The notes: generated from the sequence alone by a model not told the origin. A DNA stretch of 64,000 bases from Thermococcus camini (GCF_904067545.1 NZ_LR881183.1:1120277-1184276); one strand, 5' to 3'. Shown: positions 34,247-43,260, counted from the first letter of the stretch. A program made the numbers and translations.

Positions 34247-35094
34247 ACGAGTCTCCTCCCCGTTACCTTGAGGAAGATTTCTTCAAGGGTAGGCTCCTCG
34301 GTGTTGATTCTACGTACTTCATAGTTTTTGATAATGTCAAAAAACTCCTTGTTCTGACCAATTCCCTCAATTGGGAATTCTTTAACACCAACATCACCGG
34401 CAGCAACATATTCCACCTTGACACGCCTTTTCCCCATCTTTACTTTGAGATTACTTGGATTATCCACGAGCCTCACAGCACCGTCCACGATGAATGCCAC
34501 TCTATCGCAGAGCTCATCCGCAACGTACATGTTGTGGGTCGTGAGAAAGATGGTTTTCCCACTTTCGCGCATCTCAAGGAGCAGGTCCTTTATCCTCCTC
34601 GCGCTCGCAGGGTCGAGGCCTTCCAGAGGTTCATCAAGGAACAGAATCTCCGGGTCGGGGAGTAAAGCCCTCGCGAGGTCGAGCTTCTTCTTCATGCCCT
34701 TGGAGAAGCCGGAGACGAGCTTATCCGCTTCGCTTTCAAGCCCGACAACCTTGAGGACTTCTAGAGGATCGAGATGCTTTCTGTAAAAACTCGCAAAGAA
34801 CTCAAGGTTTTCCAAAGCGGTGAGCTTTGAATAAACCGCTGGAAACTCGAAGGAGACGCCGATTTTGTTGTAGTAGTCTTTGCCCCACTCCCTGAGGTCT
34901 TTCCCAAGGATTTTTACGGCCCCATCATAGTCCCTCAGGATTTTCACCAAAATTTTGACAGTTGTCGTCTTGCCGGCCCCGTTCGGCCCAAGAAAGCCGT
35001 AGATTTCACCCTTCTCTACGGAGAAGCTCAGTCCATCAACGCCCCTGACCTCGCCGTAGTACTTCCTAACGTTCTCAACCTCAATGACGGGCAT
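34243..35094 (-). CDS. ABC transporter ATP-binding protein
   Basis: ABC ATPase of 283 residues. Walker A is GPNGAGKTT, the signature is FSKGMKKKLDLARAL, Walker B is ILFLDEPLEGLD, and the switch His is in LTTHNM. A C-terminal extension of about 60 residues (VKVEYVAAGDVGVKEFPIEG onward, ending EEPTLEEIFLKVTGRRL) is the usual regulatory tail of CcmA/NatA-type exporters. ATG 35094 has GGTGAAACC before it. A TATA-like CTTTAAGTGCATATTTTTAA lies upstream. First gene of the exporter operon. Confidence 0.94.
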   Translation of the reverse strand: MPVIEVENVRKYYGEVRGVDGLSFSVEKGEIYGFLGPNGAGKTTTVKILVKILRDYDGAVKILGKDLREWGKDYYNKIGVSFEFPAVYSKLTALENLEFFASFYRKHLDPLEVLKVVGLESEADKLVSGFSKGMKKKLDLARALLPDPEILFLDEPLEGLDPASARRIKDLLLEMRESGKTIFLTTHNMYVADELCDRVAFIVDGAVRLVDNPSNLKVKMGKRRVKVEYVAAGDVGVKEFPIEGIGQNKEFFDIIKNYEVRRINTEEPTLEEIFLKVTGRRLV

Positions 35095-35153
35095 GGTTTC
35101 ACCAGTTAAAAATATGCACTTAAAGCAATTATAGTTAGCCCCTCACATGTGCG

Positions 35154-35477
35154 TTATTTGAAGGTCTCATCAAGGAGTTTCTTCAGACCTTCAAACCTTA
35201 TGAGAACCTCCTCTTTCCTCCTTATGAGGTTCTGCCTGGCAACCTCTTCCCCGTCCTTAAGGTAGACCAGCGTCGGGACGTTGAGGATGTCAAAGCGGTT
35301 CACAAGGTCGTTCCATTCCTCGGCGTTGATGTGAACGACCGTTATCTCCGGGAACTCCGCACTGAGCTCTTCCATGAAGCTCTCGACTATTCTGCACGGC
35401 GGACAGCCCGGGATGGAGAACCACAGCACAACTTTGCCAGAGTTTAGCTCGGTGTTTCCATTGTATTCCACTATCAT
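35154..35477 (-). CDS. Thioredoxin-like protein with CPPC site
   Basis: Thioredoxin-fold protein, 107 residues. FSIPGCPPCRIVESFMEELS holds the active site, C-P-P-C, and VPTLVYLKDGEEV has the cis-Pro. CPPC is a mildly unusual dipeptide, raising the redox potential compared with CGPC. Start ATG 35477 follows GAGGTGGCCGAG. It begins 11 bp after copA on the same strand and is therefore part of the copper transcript, suggesting a role in thiol repair or delivery of reduced sites under copper stress. Confidence 0.88.
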   Translation of the reverse strand: MIVEYNGNTELNSGKVVLWFSIPGCPPCRIVESFMEELSAEFPEITVVHINAEEWNDLVNRFDILNVPTLVYLKDGEEVARQNLIRRKEEVLIRFEGLKKLLDETFK

Positions 35478-35487
35478 CTCGGCCACC

Positions 35488-37887
35488 TCACACCTTAGCC
35501 CTCTTCAGCAGGAGCGAGTTGGTGACGACGCTCACGCTGCTTATGCTCATCGCTCCCGCCGCCCACTCGGGCTGGAACTCCACGCCGAAGAGGACGAACG
35601 CCAGACCAGCCGCGAATGGAATCAGCATCGTGTTGTAGAACATCGCCCAGAAGATGTTCTGCTTTATCTTCGCCAGCGTCTTCTGGCTCAGCTTTATTGC
35701 CCTCACCACGTCCATCGGGTCGTTCTTTATGAGAACCATGTCCCCGCTCTCCATGGCTATGTCCGTCGCGTTGCCGACGGCTATGCCTATATCCGCCCGG
35801 GCCAGGGCAGGGGCATCGTTTATGCCGTCGCCGACGAAGATAACTGTCTCGCCTCTCTCCTGGAGTTTTTTGACCTCCACCGCCTTGTCTCCGGGCAGAA
35901 CCTCTGCGAGGACGTAGTCTACCCCAAGGGCTCTCCCTATCGCCTCGGCCGTTCTCCTGTTGTCGCCGGTTATCATGCCGACCTTCTTACCCATCCTGTG
36001 GAGCTCCTCAATGGCCTCCTTTGCTCCGTCCTTTATTGTGTCCGCTATGCCAATCACTCCAACTATCCTGCCGTCTATGGCAACGGTTATGGCCGTCTTC
36101 GCCTCGTCCTCAAGCCTGTGAAGTGCCCCCTCCACATCATTCACCGAATAGCCGTTTTCGGCCATGAGCTTCCTGTTTCCCGCCAGTACCGCCTTCCCAC
36201 CAACAACCGCCCTAACGCCCTTGCCGGTTATTGCCTCGAACTCCTTCGGCTCCTCAAGCTCAAGGCCGAGTTCCTGGGCCTTCCTCACGATAGCTTCGCC
36301 AAGTGGGTGCTCGGAGCGCTTTTCAGCCGAGGCAACGAGCCTTATGAGATCCTTCTCGTCCATGCCAAAGGTTATTACGTCGGTCACTTCAGGCTTGCCC
36401 TTTGTGAGCGTTCCGGTCTTGTCGAAGAGCACGACGGTGGCTTTCCTCGCTATCTCAAGCACTTCCCCGTTCTTGATGAGTATCCCCATCTCGGCACCTT
36501 TGCCCATTCCAACCGTCAAAGCGGTCGGCGTTGCAAGGCCGAAGGCGCAGGGGCAGGCTATCACCAGGACGCTGAGGAGGGTTGTAAAGGCGAAGAGTAC
36601 GGGCTCACCGGCCACGAAGTACCAGTAGGCGAAGGAGAGTAGCGCGATTGTGAGGACGGCGGGTATGAAGTAGGAAACTATCGCGTCGGCGAGCTTCTGT
36701 ATCGGCGGCTTCGTGTTCTGGGCCTCCTCAACGAGCCTTATAATCTGTGCCAGAACGGTATCCCTGCCGACGCGCTTTGCCTCTACCCTGAGCACTGAGT
36801 TCCTGTTTACAGTCCCCCCTATAACCTCGTCCCCGGCCTTTTTGAGATTCGGAACCGGCTCTCCGGTTATCATGGACTCGTCCACGTAGCCTTCACCATC
36901 GAGCACGATACCATCAACGGGAACCCTCTCTCCAGGCTTCACTATCACGATGTCCCCAACTTTGACGTCACTTATCGGAACCTCAATCTCCTCGCCGTTC
37001 CTTATCACTGTGGCCTTCTTCGCCTGAAGCCCCATGAGCTTCTTGATAGCCTCGCTCGTTCTCCCCTTGGCCCTCGTTTCGAGGTACCTGCCGAGGAGCA
37101 GGAAGGCCATGAGCAGGACGCTGGCCTCGTAGAAGTTGAAGTCCTCCGGGATAATCCCAACCGTCGCAAGGACGCTCGCAAGGTAGGCCGAACCTATGCC
37201 TAGGGAGTACATGACCTCCATGCTGAGGGTTTTATGCTTGAGCGAGCCCCAGGCTTTGCCAAATATCTCCCTGCCAGCGTAGGCTATCGCAACGGTGGAC
37301 AGGATGAACTGGAGGGACATGAGGTAAGGAATTTCAAGGCCAAAGCGCCCAGCCTGCATGGAGGTGAAGAGGACTATCCCTACTCCCCACGCGACGCCGA
37401 GCTTCTTCTTCATGTTGTGGAGATGCCTCTCCCGCAGCTCCCTCTCAAGGTCGTGGGTTTCCTCGCCCTCAACACCGATGAACTGGTAGCCAACTTCTTC
37501 AATGGCTTTTTTGATGTCGTCAGTAGTTACGAGGCCAGGATCGTAGCTCACCCTGGCACTTTCGGTTCCCAGGTTGACGCTCACGTCCAGAACGCCGGGC
37601 ACTTCCCCGAGCGCGGCCTCTATGGTCCTGGCACACATCGCGCACGTCATTCCACCTATCTTAATCACCGCTTCCCTCCGCTCTCTAACTACTTCATAGC
37701 CCAGCTCCTCGATGGTGGCTATAATTCTGTTCAATCCAACCCTTGATTCATCGAATTTAACGTGGACGTTCTCCGAGTTCAAATTAGCCCTGGCTTCCTT
37801 CACTCCAGGAAGTTCTTTCAGGGCCTTCTCTATGGTTTTAACACACATGGCACAGGTCATGCCGTTAACCTTCAACGTAAGTTCCAT
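35488..37887 (-). CDS. copA: Cu(I)-exporting P-type ATPase
   Basis: P1B-1 ATPase, 799 residues, which pumps Cu(I) (and Ag(I)) out of the cell. Two N-terminal heavy-metal-associated domains, each with GMTCAMC, are followed by the membrane helices, an E1-E2 TGE motif (ITGEPVP), CPC in helix 6 (ACPCAFGLATPTALTVGMGK), DKTGTLT and HP in the ATP domain (SEHPLGEA), and GDGINDAPALARADIGIAVG. The C-terminal helix region has the conserved M-x-x-S-S-V-S. Start ATG 37887 follows GGTGGAAGAA. It is divergent from copR and shares the metal-island promoter block. Confidence 0.96.
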   Translation of the reverse strand: MELTLKVNGMTCAMCVKTIEKALKELPGVKEARANLNSENVHVKFDESRVGLNRIIATIEELGYEVVRERREAVIKIGGMTCAMCARTIEAALGEVPGVLDVSVNLGTESARVSYDPGLVTTDDIKKAIEEVGYQFIGVEGEETHDLERELRERHLHNMKKKLGVAWGVGIVLFTSMQAGRFGLEIPYLMSLQFILSTVAIAYAGREIFGKAWGSLKHKTLSMEVMYSLGIGSAYLASVLATVGIIPEDFNFYEASVLLMAFLLLGRYLETRAKGRTSEAIKKLMGLQAKKATVIRNGEEIEVPISDVKVGDIVIVKPGERVPVDGIVLDGEGYVDESMITGEPVPNLKKAGDEVIGGTVNRNSVLRVEAKRVGRDTVLAQIIRLVEEAQNTKPPIQKLADAIVSYFIPAVLTIALLSFAYWYFVAGEPVLFAFTTLLSVLVIACPCAFGLATPTALTVGMGKGAEMGILIKNGEVLEIARKATVVLFDKTGTLTKGKPEVTDVITFGMDEKDLIRLVASAEKRSEHPLGEAIVRKAQELGLELEEPKEFEAITGKGVRAVVGGKAVLAGNRKLMAENGYSVNDVEGALHRLEDEAKTAITVAIDGRIVGVIGIADTIKDGAKEAIEELHRMGKKVGMITGDNRRTAEAIGRALGVDYVLAEVLPGDKAVEVKKLQERGETVIFVGDGINDAPALARADIGIAVGNATDIAMESGDMVLIKNDPMDVVRAIKLSQKTLAKIKQNIFWAMFYNTMLIPFAAGLAFVLFGVEFQPEWAAGAMSISSVSVVTNSLLLKRAKV

Positions 37888-37919
37888 TTCTTCCACCGTT
37901 ACTTACTATGCTTGAGGAC

Positions 37920-37949
37920 TTATGGGGATTATTTTTTACAATCTGAAAA
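37920..37949 (-). promoter_or_regulatory. copA promoter, copy of the metal-island promoter block
   Basis: Plus-strand TATGGGGATTATTT at 37921-37934, followed at fixed distance by GAAAA at 37945-37949, is the copA version of the shared block seen upstream of 38930, 39367 and 49909 (about 33 bp before ATG). copR has its own box on the other strand (AATTTTTATAG at about 37961-37971), so this is a divergent regulatory gap of about 115 bp. Confidence 0.55.
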
Positions 37950-38002
37950 GCTCAACCAGAGAATTTTTATAGTTTGAAGACTAAATTAGGATGGTGAAAG
38001 AA

Positions 38003-38596
38003 ATGAGGCTGGACGAACTGGATTTGAAGCTCATCTATCTGCTGATGGACAACTCCCGGCTGAGCATCTCAGAGCTTGCGGAAAGGCTCGGTGTCAGCAG
38101 GCCGACCGTCAAGTCCCGGCTTGAAAAGCTTGAAAGGGAAGGAATAATCGAGAAGTACACCGTAAAGCTCAATCCACAGCTTTTCAGGGCGCACAACGTC
38201 GTTGCGCTGATAGTAAAGACGGACGAGCCAGATAAGATGAAGGAGTTCGAAGAGATCATCGAAATAAACCGCTTCACGAGCAGGAAGTACCTCATAAAAA
38301 TAGCCGTTGAGAACATGGAGGAGCTGAGAAAGGTCATAGAGGGTGCAGGGTTTGAGGTTATCGAGATAATGCCCATTCTCGAAAGCGTGGAGCGCCCCAG
38401 TCCTCCAAGGGTCAAGGTCCCCTTCAAGTGCGACTACTGCGGCAAGGAGATCGTCGGGGAGCCCATCGTGTATAAGTACCACAACAGGGTTTACTTCTTC
38501 TGTTGCCCGACCTGTCTGAGGGAGTTCAGGAAGACGAGGGAGAACATAGAAAAATTCAAGCTAAAAGAGGAGGTAAAAGGAAAAGCGGGAAGCTGA
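38003..38596 (+). CDS. copR: Copper-responsive Lrp/AsnC-type regulator with TRASH domain
   Basis: Transcription regulator of 197 residues. An N-terminal winged helix (LISELAERLGVSRPTVKS-type, LDLKLIYLLMDNSRLSISEL onwards) and an RAM-like effector region are followed by a C-terminal TRASH metal-binding motif (CDYCGKEI, then CCPTCLREF). This is the architecture of CopR of Thermococcus onnurineus and its Pyrococcus homologue, which control copA. ATG 38003 follows GGTGAAAG; ATG 37991 is possible. It is divergent from copA and convergent, with a 4-bp gap, to the Met-rich gene. Confidence 0.93.
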   Translation: MRLDELDLKLIYLLMDNSRLSISELAERLGVSRPTVKSRLEKLEREGIIEKYTVKLNPQLFRAHNVVALIVKTDEPDKMKEFEEIIEINRFTSRKYLIKIAVENMEELRKVIEGAGFEVIEIMPILESVERPSPPRVKVPFKCDYCGKEIVGEPIVYKYHNRVYFFCCPTCLREFRKTRENIEKFKLKEEVKGKAGS

Positions 38597-38600
38597 GGAC

Positions 38601-38930
38601 TCACTCGTCCTCCTCGATTCCCATGGCTTCCTCACAGGCTTCGTGCCTCTCCTTCCAGCCGTTGCCCATGTACTTGGCCATATAGTCTTCCATGGCAGAC
38701 TCCATCTCATCGTGCATCTCAATGAGGTTGCCATCCCCCATGTGCTCCTCCATTTCCGCGTACATCTCATCATCCATCATGCCGTGCATGCCGTAGCCGC
38801 CCATGGGGCCAAAGCCCCAGCGCGTGCCGGTTCTCTCGGTTGTCTCGAATCCCCCCGTGTGGGCCATTCCAAGCGGAAGGGCTATGAGCGCTCCGATGAG
38901 GAGCCCGATAAACAGGGACTTCCACTCCAT
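38601..38930 (-). CDS. Met/His-rich small membrane protein, candidate metal-binding
   Basis: 109 residues. An N-terminal helix (KSLFIGLLIGALIALPLGMA) is followed by an outside region with many methionines and histidines (GPMGGYGMHGMMDDEMYAEM, EEHMGDGNLIEMHDEMESAM) and a single Cys near the acidic end. Met and His clusters of this kind bind Cu(I)/Ag(I). Unknown function, perhaps an external copper sink. GAGGTGATGCAAA precedes ATG 38930. It is next to copR and carries the metal-island promoter block at 38981-38994 plus a distant TATA-like tract. Confidence 0.78.
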   Translation of the reverse strand: MEWKSLFIGLLIGALIALPLGMAHTGGFETTERTGTRWGFGPMGGYGMHGMMDDEMYAEMEEHMGDGNLIEMHDEMESAMEDYMAKYMGNGWKERHEACEEAMGIEEDE

Positions 38931-38980
38931 TTTGCATCACCTCGAATTTTGTTTTCCATATACGCATTCGCCCGGTGGGA

Positions 38981-39009
38981 TATAGGGCTTATTGCTCACA
39001 TTCTGGAAA
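38981..39009 (-). promoter_or_regulatory. Metal-island promoter block upstream of Met-rich gene
   Basis: TATAGGGCTTATTG at 38981-38994, 15 bp later GGAAA at 39005-39009. Identical in 14 bp to the copy at 39403-39416. It lies about 50 bp before the ATG. Confidence 0.55.
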
Positions 39010-39076
39010 TTCAAACCCCGAAAATTTTCGGAAAGGAAACCATAATTATCAAGAAAGCTGAAAAAATGAAAGGTAC

Positions 39077-39367
39077 TCATCCCTCAAGGAGCTTTCTCCG
39101 TCGCTTCTCGTATTCCTCATCGTCTATTTCGCCCCGTGCGTACTTCTCATCGAGTATCTCCAGGGCGCTCTTCTTGCTTCCCCCAGAGCCCTGCTCAACC
39201 AGCCATTTAATGAACCAGACTATTCCAACGATTATCAGCACCCAGAACAGGAGCATGAATATCGCCCCAAAGATTCCAAAGTAGCCGAATCCCATCATCT
39301 CATGCCACCCCCATTCTCCTTCTCCAACATGGGCCAAGAACTGGCCCCCTAAACTTTCGAACATCAT
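39077..39367 (-). CDS. SHOCT-domain membrane protein
   Basis: 96 residues: a short N-terminal amphipathic segment with His and Trp, one helix ([20 protein letters not shown]) and a C-terminal SHOCT motif ([20 protein letters not shown]). SHOCT domains are short oligomerisation modules fused to membrane proteins; function unknown. ATG 39367 follows GAGGAGATCAAA; ATG 39364 is possible. It sits between Met-rich protein and copB and has the shared promoter block 36 bp upstream, so it probably belongs to the same copper response. Confidence 0.82.
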   Translation of the reverse strand: MMFESLGGQFLAHVGEGEWGWHEMMGFGYFGIFGAIFMLLFWVLIIVGIVWFIKWLVEQGSGGSKKSALEILDEKYARGEIDDEEYEKRRRKLLEG

Positions 39368-39402
39368 TTTGATCTCCTCACATACTACTCAGTGGTAAAG
39401 GC

Positions 39403-39431
39403 TATAGGGCTTATTGTTGGCAAAAGAGAAA
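39403..39431 (-). promoter_or_regulatory. Metal-island promoter block upstream of SHOCT gene
   Basis: TATAGGGCTTATTG at 39403-39416 with GAAA ending at 39431, same 29-bp spacing as the other copies. It is 36 bp before ATG 39367. Confidence 0.55.
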
Positions 39432-39474
39432 GAAATACGGGAAGATTATCGCAAAAGATAAAGCAAAGAGGCTA

Positions 39475-41529
39475 TCAAACCTTCAAAAACCTCGCGTTGA
39501 TGGCCACTATCACCGTGCTCATGCTCATCAGCAGGGCGCCAAGGGCAGGGCTGAGGAGGATTCCGTAGCTGTACATCACTCCCGCCGCCAAAGGAATGGC
39601 GAAGGTGTTGTATCCTGTTGCCCACGCCAAGTTCTGCACCATCTTCCTGTAGGTCGCCTTGGCAAGGTGTATCCCCGTTATGACGTCCCTCGGGTCGTTC
39701 TTGACGAGGATTATGTCGGCGCTCTCTATAGCCACGTCGGTTCCTGCTCCAATGGCTATGCCCACATCGGCCTGGATCAAGGCAGGGGCGTCGTTTATAC
39801 CGTCGCCCACCATCGCTACGGTGTAACCCTGCTCCTGGAGCTCCTTGACCTTCTCAGACTTCTGGTGCGGCAGAACCTCGGCGAAGAAGCCATCCAGCCT
39901 GAGTTCCTCAGCAACCCACTTCGCAACCTTGGCGTTGTCGCCGGTGAGCATGTAGGCCTTTATGCCCATCTCGTGGAGCTTTTCAACGGCCTCCCTCGAT
40001 TCGGGTCTTATCTTATCGGCCAGAGCTATAGCACCCACGAGCTTTCCATCAAGAACCAGGAAGACAACGGTCTTACCCTGCTCCAAGACTTTGTTGACGC
40101 GCTCGTCTTCTCCCCACAGACCTTTTTCCTTCAAGAAGCCGGGGCTCACAACGAGGACTTCCTTTCCGTTGATGACGCCCTGGACACCTTTGCCCGGAAG
40201 AACCTTCGATTCGCTGACCTCGTAGGTCCCAAAGCCGAGTTCTTCAGCTTTTTCGACTATTCCCTGGGCTATCGGGTGGTTTGACTGGGACTCAAGTGTC
40301 GCCGCATACTTCAGGATCTCCTCCTCGCCGAGCTCGTCCAGCGCTATTATGTCAGTTACTTCGAACTTGCCTTCGGTCAGCGTCCCGGTCTTGTCAAAAA
40401 CGACCACCTGAACGTCTTTCGCTCTTTCAAATGCCTCCCTGTTCCTTATGAGGATTCCCTTCTTGGCCGAGATTGACGTTGACACCGAGACGACCAGCGG
40501 GACGGCTAAGCCAAGCGCGTGCGGACACGTTATGACCATCACGGTAACCATTCTCTCCAGGGCAAAGACGAAGGGTTTACCGAGGTAGAGCCATGTACCC
40601 AGGGTTATCGTTCCTGCCGTTATGGCTATCACTGTAAGGTAGAACGCCGCCCTGTTGGCCAGATCCTGAGTTTTTGACCTCGTTTCCTGCGCCTGCCTGA
40701 CGAGTTCAACGACCTGCATCAGGTAGGTGTCCTTTCCTGTCTTTTCTATCCTGACCTTTATGGCCCCTTCGAGATTTATGGAACCGCCGATGACCCCATC
40801 GCCGGGCTTCTTATAGACCGGTTTCGACTCACCCGTCAGCATGGCCTCGTTTACACTCGTTTCACCCTCGACTATGGTGCCGTCGGAGGGTATCTTCTCG
40901 CCGGGTTTGACGAGGACTATATCGCCCTTCTTCAGCTCGCTGACCGGAACGTCCTTTATTACCTCGGGCGTTACGAGGTGAGCCTCCGTTGGCATGAGCT
41001 TTATGAGCTCCTCCAGGGCCCTTGAAGCCCCAAGGACTGAGCGCATCTCGATGTAGTGGCCGATGAGCATGATGTCAATAAGCGTCGCAAGCTCCCAGTA
41101 GAAAGTCTTCCCAGGAACGCCAAAGGTCACCGCCGCACTGTAGAAGAAGGCAACCGTGATCGCTAATGCTATTAAGGTCATCATGCCCGGCAGCTTTTTC
41201 TTCAGCTCGTCCACCATGCCCTTAAGGAAGGGCCAGCCGCCGTAGAAGTAGACCACAGCAGAGAGGCCAAAGAGAACGTAGTGATCGCCCGGAAAAGTCA
41301 GCTCAAAGCCCAGAAACCTCTGTATCAGCGGCGACAGGGCCAGTATTGGGACCGTCAGTATCACAGAGACTATAAAGCGCTTCTTGAAGTCCTCCATCAT
41401 CATCCTGTGATGCTCGGCGTGGGAATGCTCGTGGCCCTCGTGGCCCGTATCTTCAGCTTCATGGTCTCCCCCTTTCTCCATCTTCATCTCACCGTGCCCC
41501 TCCATGGGAGGGGCCTCCTTATCCACCAT
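39475..41529 (-). CDS. copB: CopB-type copper P-type ATPase
   Basis: P1B-3 type ATPase, 684 residues, which exports Cu(II) or Cu(I). The membrane metal motif is CPH (ITCPHALGLAVPLVVSVSTS), unlike CPC in CopA. A His/Met-rich N-terminal tail (GHEGHEHSHAEHHRMMM) replaces the HMA domains. TGESKPV, DKTGTLT, the HP loop (SNHPIAQG) and GDGINDAPALIQADVGIAIG are present. ATG 41529 follows GGTGATTT. Directly repeated GTTTCGAA elements flank the upstream TATA region. Family members couple with CopA to protect from excess copper. Confidence 0.95.
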   Translation of the reverse strand: MVDKEAPPMEGHGEMKMEKGGDHEAEDTGHEGHEHSHAEHHRMMMEDFKKRFIVSVILTVPILALSPLIQRFLGFELTFPGDHYVLFGLSAVVYFYGGWPFLKGMVDELKKKLPGMMTLIALAITVAFFYSAAVTFGVPGKTFYWELATLIDIMLIGHYIEMRSVLGASRALEELIKLMPTEAHLVTPEVIKDVPVSELKKGDIVLVKPGEKIPSDGTIVEGETSVNEAMLTGESKPVYKKPGDGVIGGSINLEGAIKVRIEKTGKDTYLMQVVELVRQAQETRSKTQDLANRAAFYLTVIAITAGTITLGTWLYLGKPFVFALERMVTVMVITCPHALGLAVPLVVSVSTSISAKKGILIRNREAFERAKDVQVVVFDKTGTLTEGKFEVTDIIALDELGEEEILKYAATLESQSNHPIAQGIVEKAEELGFGTYEVSESKVLPGKGVQGVINGKEVLVVSPGFLKEKGLWGEDERVNKVLEQGKTVVFLVLDGKLVGAIALADKIRPESREAVEKLHEMGIKAYMLTGDNAKVAKWVAEELRLDGFFAEVLPHQKSEKVKELQEQGYTVAMVGDGINDAPALIQADVGIAIGAGTDVAIESADIILVKNDPRDVITGIHLAKATYRKMVQNLAWATGYNTFAIPLAAGVMYSYGILLSPALGALLMSMSTVIVAINARFLKV

Positions 41530-41550
41530 ATAAATCACCATTAAGTTTTC

Positions 41551-41589
41551 GTTTCGAACCCCTATAACCGTATCCTTTAAAGTTTCGAA
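41551..41589 (-). promoter_or_regulatory. copB upstream direct repeats
   Basis: GTTTCGAA occurs at 41551-41558 and 41582-41589, 31 bp apart and in the same orientation, with the CCTTTAAAG TATA tract between. TTCGAA is its own reverse complement, so each is a half-site for a dimer. This gap is distinct from the TATAGGGCTTATTG blocks, suggesting separate control of copB. Confidence 0.4.
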
Positions 41590-41599
41590 AAACCGGGGC

Positions 41600-42160
41600 T
41601 CAGATTCTTTTCACAATGTCGCCCAAAATCTCCTCGACCTTCGCCGCGACCTCAAGCAACTCGTCGTTCCCGGTTATGCTCATGGCCATCGTAGGGAGCA
41701 GCAGGCTCACGTAGGTCTTTCTGTCCTTCACGTACACCACCAGGTTGCAGGGCAGGAAGGTACCGCTGTTGATGTCTATGCCTATGAGCTCGCTTGAGAA
41801 CTTCGGGTTGCAGGCGCCGAGGATGACGTATGGCTCCATGTCAAGGTCGAGCTTTTCCTTGAAAAGCTGGTCAACCCTGACCTCACTGAGGACACCGAAG
41901 CCCTCCTTCTTAAGCTCTTCCTTGACCCTCGCCACGGTCTCATCGAAACCGGTTTCAACCTCTCTGACATAGGCGTACTCCTTCTTGGGTTCCTCCATTC
42001 CGTGCATTCCGTGGTGGCCCTTCCCCATGCCCTTCATTCCCTTGCCGTGGCCCTTACAGCCACCCTCCATTTTTCCTTTGCCTTTCATTCCCTTCATGCC
42101 ACCCATCTTCTCGTGGCCCTTCATTCCGCCGTTTTCCATTTCATTCATTTCGCCTTTCAT
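41600..42160 (-). CDS. DUF302 protein with Gly/Met/Lys/His-rich N-terminal tail
   Basis: 186 residues. Residues 1-55 are low-complexity and rich in Met, Gly, Lys and His (ENGGMKGHEKMGGMKGMKGK, then GKGHHGMHGMEE), a likely soft-metal ligand; the C-terminal 125 residues are a DUF302 domain (FDETVARVKEELKKEGFGVL, then LGACNPKFSSELIG and FLPCNLVVYVKDRKTYVSLL). A Cys in each of GACNP and LPCNL is conserved and may bind metal or redox-react. GGTGATCCAAA precedes ATG 42160. DUF302 function is unknown; the fused tail points to metal binding. A second, tail-less DUF302 protein is at 50004. Confidence 0.88.
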   Translation of the reverse strand: MKGEMNEMENGGMKGHEKMGGMKGMKGKGKMEGGCKGHGKGMKGMGKGHHGMHGMEEPKKEYAYVREVETGFDETVARVKEELKKEGFGVLSEVRVDQLFKEKLDLDMEPYVILGACNPKFSSELIGIDINSGTFLPCNLVVYVKDRKTYVSLLLPTMAMSITGNDELLEVAAKVEEILGDIVKRI

Positions 42161-42270
42161 TTTGGATCACCTTTTTCTTCCCCAACGTCTTTTTAATTTG
42201 AAGCGTTAATAGGGTTACTACGAACAAAATGATAATTGGCCATTCCAAAAATTTCCAATATTGTAGGGGT

Positions 42271-43167
42271 TCATTTCAATGCCTTATAAATGGCCTTCAA
42301 AAACAGGGCAATGCCGAGCCCCGAGGTGACCAGCGCCGTCGGAACGTTGACCTCAAACCATACTTTCCTTGTGAGGGCATACACCAAGAGGGCAGAGACG
42401 GGCATCAGGAGGAGCATGGGGTATCTGCTTATCTCCACACCCCCATAGTCGGAGAAAAAGCTCTTCCGCTTGAGCCTCCGCAGGACATAGAGGGTAATAC
42501 CTATGAGGGGCGGAAGGAGGAGAGCCGAGAACGGAACGGCCAGAAACGTAAAGAATGCAAAAAACAGCAGGACGGCAGTGAAGCTGCCGATTTCAGCCCT
42601 CGTAGGTTTAAATTCCTCCAGGGCCAGCTTGTGAATGACGGCATAAGAGGGCAAAAGGGGAATGGTTGAGAAAAACGCGTAGAGGGCGAAGTCTCTAAGG
42701 CCTACCGCATAGCCGCCCTCAAGCTTCCAGTAGGAGGCCCAGAAACCCCAGAAAGCCCCTAAAAGGACAAAGAAGAGAAGGGAGTCTCTAGTCTCCCATT
42801 CGCTCAGAGCCTTTCCGGCCAGATATATACCGATAAGAACCGAGATGAGGGCGTGCCAGGCCAGCGGCGTCCAGACTATGCCGAAGGGAAAATCCGTGTA
42901 AACGGTCTGGACAACGACACCCTCAACGAGCCAGCCAAATATCGCACCAACGAGAAAGACGGAGTAAATATCTCCAGCTTTGAAGCGACTCGCCAGGAGA
43001 AGCACGAAGAAGGCCAGAACCGAGTAGATGAGCCACGTTATCATCAGGCCCGACGGGGTATCTTCCGACCTCCACCGCGCCCAGAACATCATCTCCGAGT
43101 AGAAAAAGAGTACATAGCCAACGGCAAGCGTAAGGGCCATGCGCCGGAGAAGTTCTTTCCGCCCCAT
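42271..43167 (-). CDS. Polytopic membrane protein of unknown family
   Basis: 298 residues, about eight or nine predicted helices (LALTVGYVLFFYSEMMF; ITWLIYSVLAFFVLLLAS; YSVFLVGAIFGWLVEGVVV; ALISVLIGIYLAG and further). It has no recognised transporter signature. ATG 43167 is the first codon of the open stretch and is divergent from the GNAT gene. Position between the copper and zinc systems invites a role in metal handling, but this is only location. Confidence 0.75.
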   Translation of the reverse strand: MGRKELLRRMALTLAVGYVLFFYSEMMFWARWRSEDTPSGLMITWLIYSVLAFFVLLLASRFKAGDIYSVFLVGAIFGWLVEGVVVQTVYTDFPFGIVWTPLAWHALISVLIGIYLAGKALSEWETRDSLLFFVLLGAFWGFWASYWKLEGGYAVGLRDFALYAFFSTIPLLPSYAVIHKLALEEFKPTRAEIGSFTAVLLFFAFFTFLAVPFSALLLPPLIGITLYVLRRLKRKSFFSDYGGVEISRYPMLLLMPVSALLVYALTRKVWFEVNVPTALVTSGLGIALFLKAIYKALK

Positions 43168-43260
43168 GTGTTAACCCTTATGAGGTTTTTGTCCATTTAA
43201 GATTAAATCCTTTCGAAAACTTAATCGGGAAGAACCATCTACTTCATCCGGGTGAGGGAT

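Noticed and set aside
35374-36642. Long open frame of 422 codons on the plus strand opposite copA
   Set aside because: It is antisense to the strongly coding copA gene, in a frame opposite its codons, and its protein is His/Arg/Tyr-rich without any family signature; a shadow of GC-rich codon usage.
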